From NCBI RefSeq assembly GCF_001467745.1, contig NZ_LNYG01000007.1:35488-92465 (forward strand): a stretch of DNA of 56,978 nt. Direction: 5' to 3'. The position numbers and the translations under genes were made by a program. Source of the DNA: Legionella jamestowniensis (GTDB lineage: Bacteria > Pseudomonadota > Gammaproteobacteria > Legionellales > Legionellaceae). This document shows positions 56,728 to 56,978 of this stretch, in pieces. Each line of letters begins with the position of its first letter. Position 1 is the stretch's first letter. A model generated the notes under the pieces. The model ran no database searches and had not been told where the DNA came from. It worked only from the letters and a program-made list of their open reading frames with translations.

Positions 56728-56978
56728 TCAAGGATTTTGCTGAATTTCTGAAGTGGATTGAATTTCGGGATTCTGTTGCATCTCTGGTGCTTGCTGCAAA
56801 TGAGGCGTTTGCTGAATTTCAGGGGTTTCAGGCGCTTGTGGTGCCGCTTGAAGTTGAGGGGCTTGTTGCACTTCAGGCGCTTGTTGCACTTCAGGGGCCT
56901 GTTGCACTTCAGGAGCCTGTTGCACTTCAGGAGCCTGTTGCACTTCAGGGGCCTGTTGCACTTCAGGAGCCTGTTGCA
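56728..56978 (-). CDS. C-terminal end of a Gln/Pro-rich repeat protein (partial)
   Basis: At least 83 residues are open through the window edge, ending at a TGA at 56728-56730. Most of the visible part is a repeat of the hexapeptide QQAPEV (then QAAPQAPETPEIQQTPHLQQ), with no folded domain. The tract is neutral to acidic, with no Cys and no membrane helix. It could be the tail of a secreted or envelope protein. The start, signal and any domain lie outside the window, so no function is proposed. Confidence 0.65.
   Translation of the reverse strand, partial: QQAPEVQQAPEVQQAPEVQQAPEVQQAPEVQQAPEVQQAPQLQAAPQAPETPEIQQTPHLQQAPEMQQNPEIQSTSEIQQNP
56863..56978. repeat. 18-bp tandem repeat array
   Basis: Six complete 18-base units (56863-56970) plus 8 bases of a seventh run to the window edge. 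Plus-strand unit: CTGTTGCACTTCAGGAGC, with few point variants. Each encodes QQAPEV on the minus strand. The array keeps the reading frame and probably varies in copy number between strains. Confidence 0.9.

Noticed and set aside
56863-56978. Tandem repeats as a possible CRISPR array
   Set aside because: The units are 18 bases, directly abutting with no spacers, and read through as an open frame of QQAPEV.

Overview
This window looks like chromosome from a Legionella species, probably not L. pneumophila itself. The evidence is the AT-rich composition, the Legionella-type flagellar order (fliMNOPQR-flhBA-flhF-flhG-fliA-motCD), a fused aspartokinase/diaminopimelate decarboxylase, DUF1566 (Lcl-like) secreted-protein remnants, and several large proteins with eukaryote-like or unknown domains that resemble Dot/Icm effector candidates. 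The genus call is inference from gene content; no 16S or tRNA gene was seen.

Layout. (1) 1-1400: the end of an outer-membrane barrel gene, a decayed DUF1566 gene and a structured, gene-free stretch that may be a group II intron remnant. (2) 1.4-4.1 kb, minus strand: lysS and prfB, the latter with the classic +1 programmed frameshift. (3) 4.3-7.7 kb: a Kdo hydroxylase, a 613-residue effector-like protein with an IQM-like motif block, and a VOC protein. (4) 7.7-19.4 kb: one long minus-strand flagellar block with a sigma-54-type promoter before fliM; the chemotaxis genes that usually separate fliA from motCD are absent. (5) 19.6-28.1 kb: accessory genes, including a DprE1/DprE2-like pair, small membrane and lipoproteins, rhlE, a small secreted protein with a broken start, a nitrilase-fold protein, a leucine-rich-repeat protein and a polysaccharide deacetylase. 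(6) 28.2-34.9 kb, minus strand: mscL, lysC, alaS, recX, recA and pncC/cinA. (7) 35-39.7 kb: mltA with a Cys-repeat insertion, a DUF763 gene and a second LRR protein. (8) 39.8-48.1 kb, plus strand: mutS, tamA, tamB, hemB. (9) 48.1-57 kb: a MITE-like element with a clean target duplication, a small secreted protein, a FadL-type porin, the lysC-lysA fusion, a RecB-like helicase-nuclease carrying an in-frame palindromic insertion, and the end of a Q/P-rich repeat protein.

The core genes cover translation, recombination and repair, lysine and heme synthesis, outer-membrane assembly and motility. The accessory genes sit in gaps between these conserved blocks. The best leads for new biology are the IQM-like protein, the DprE1/E2-like pair with Ala at the position of the mycobacterial drug-target Cys, the nitrilase-fold protein, the 154-bp MITE, and the palindrome inserted in frame inside a nuclease domain.
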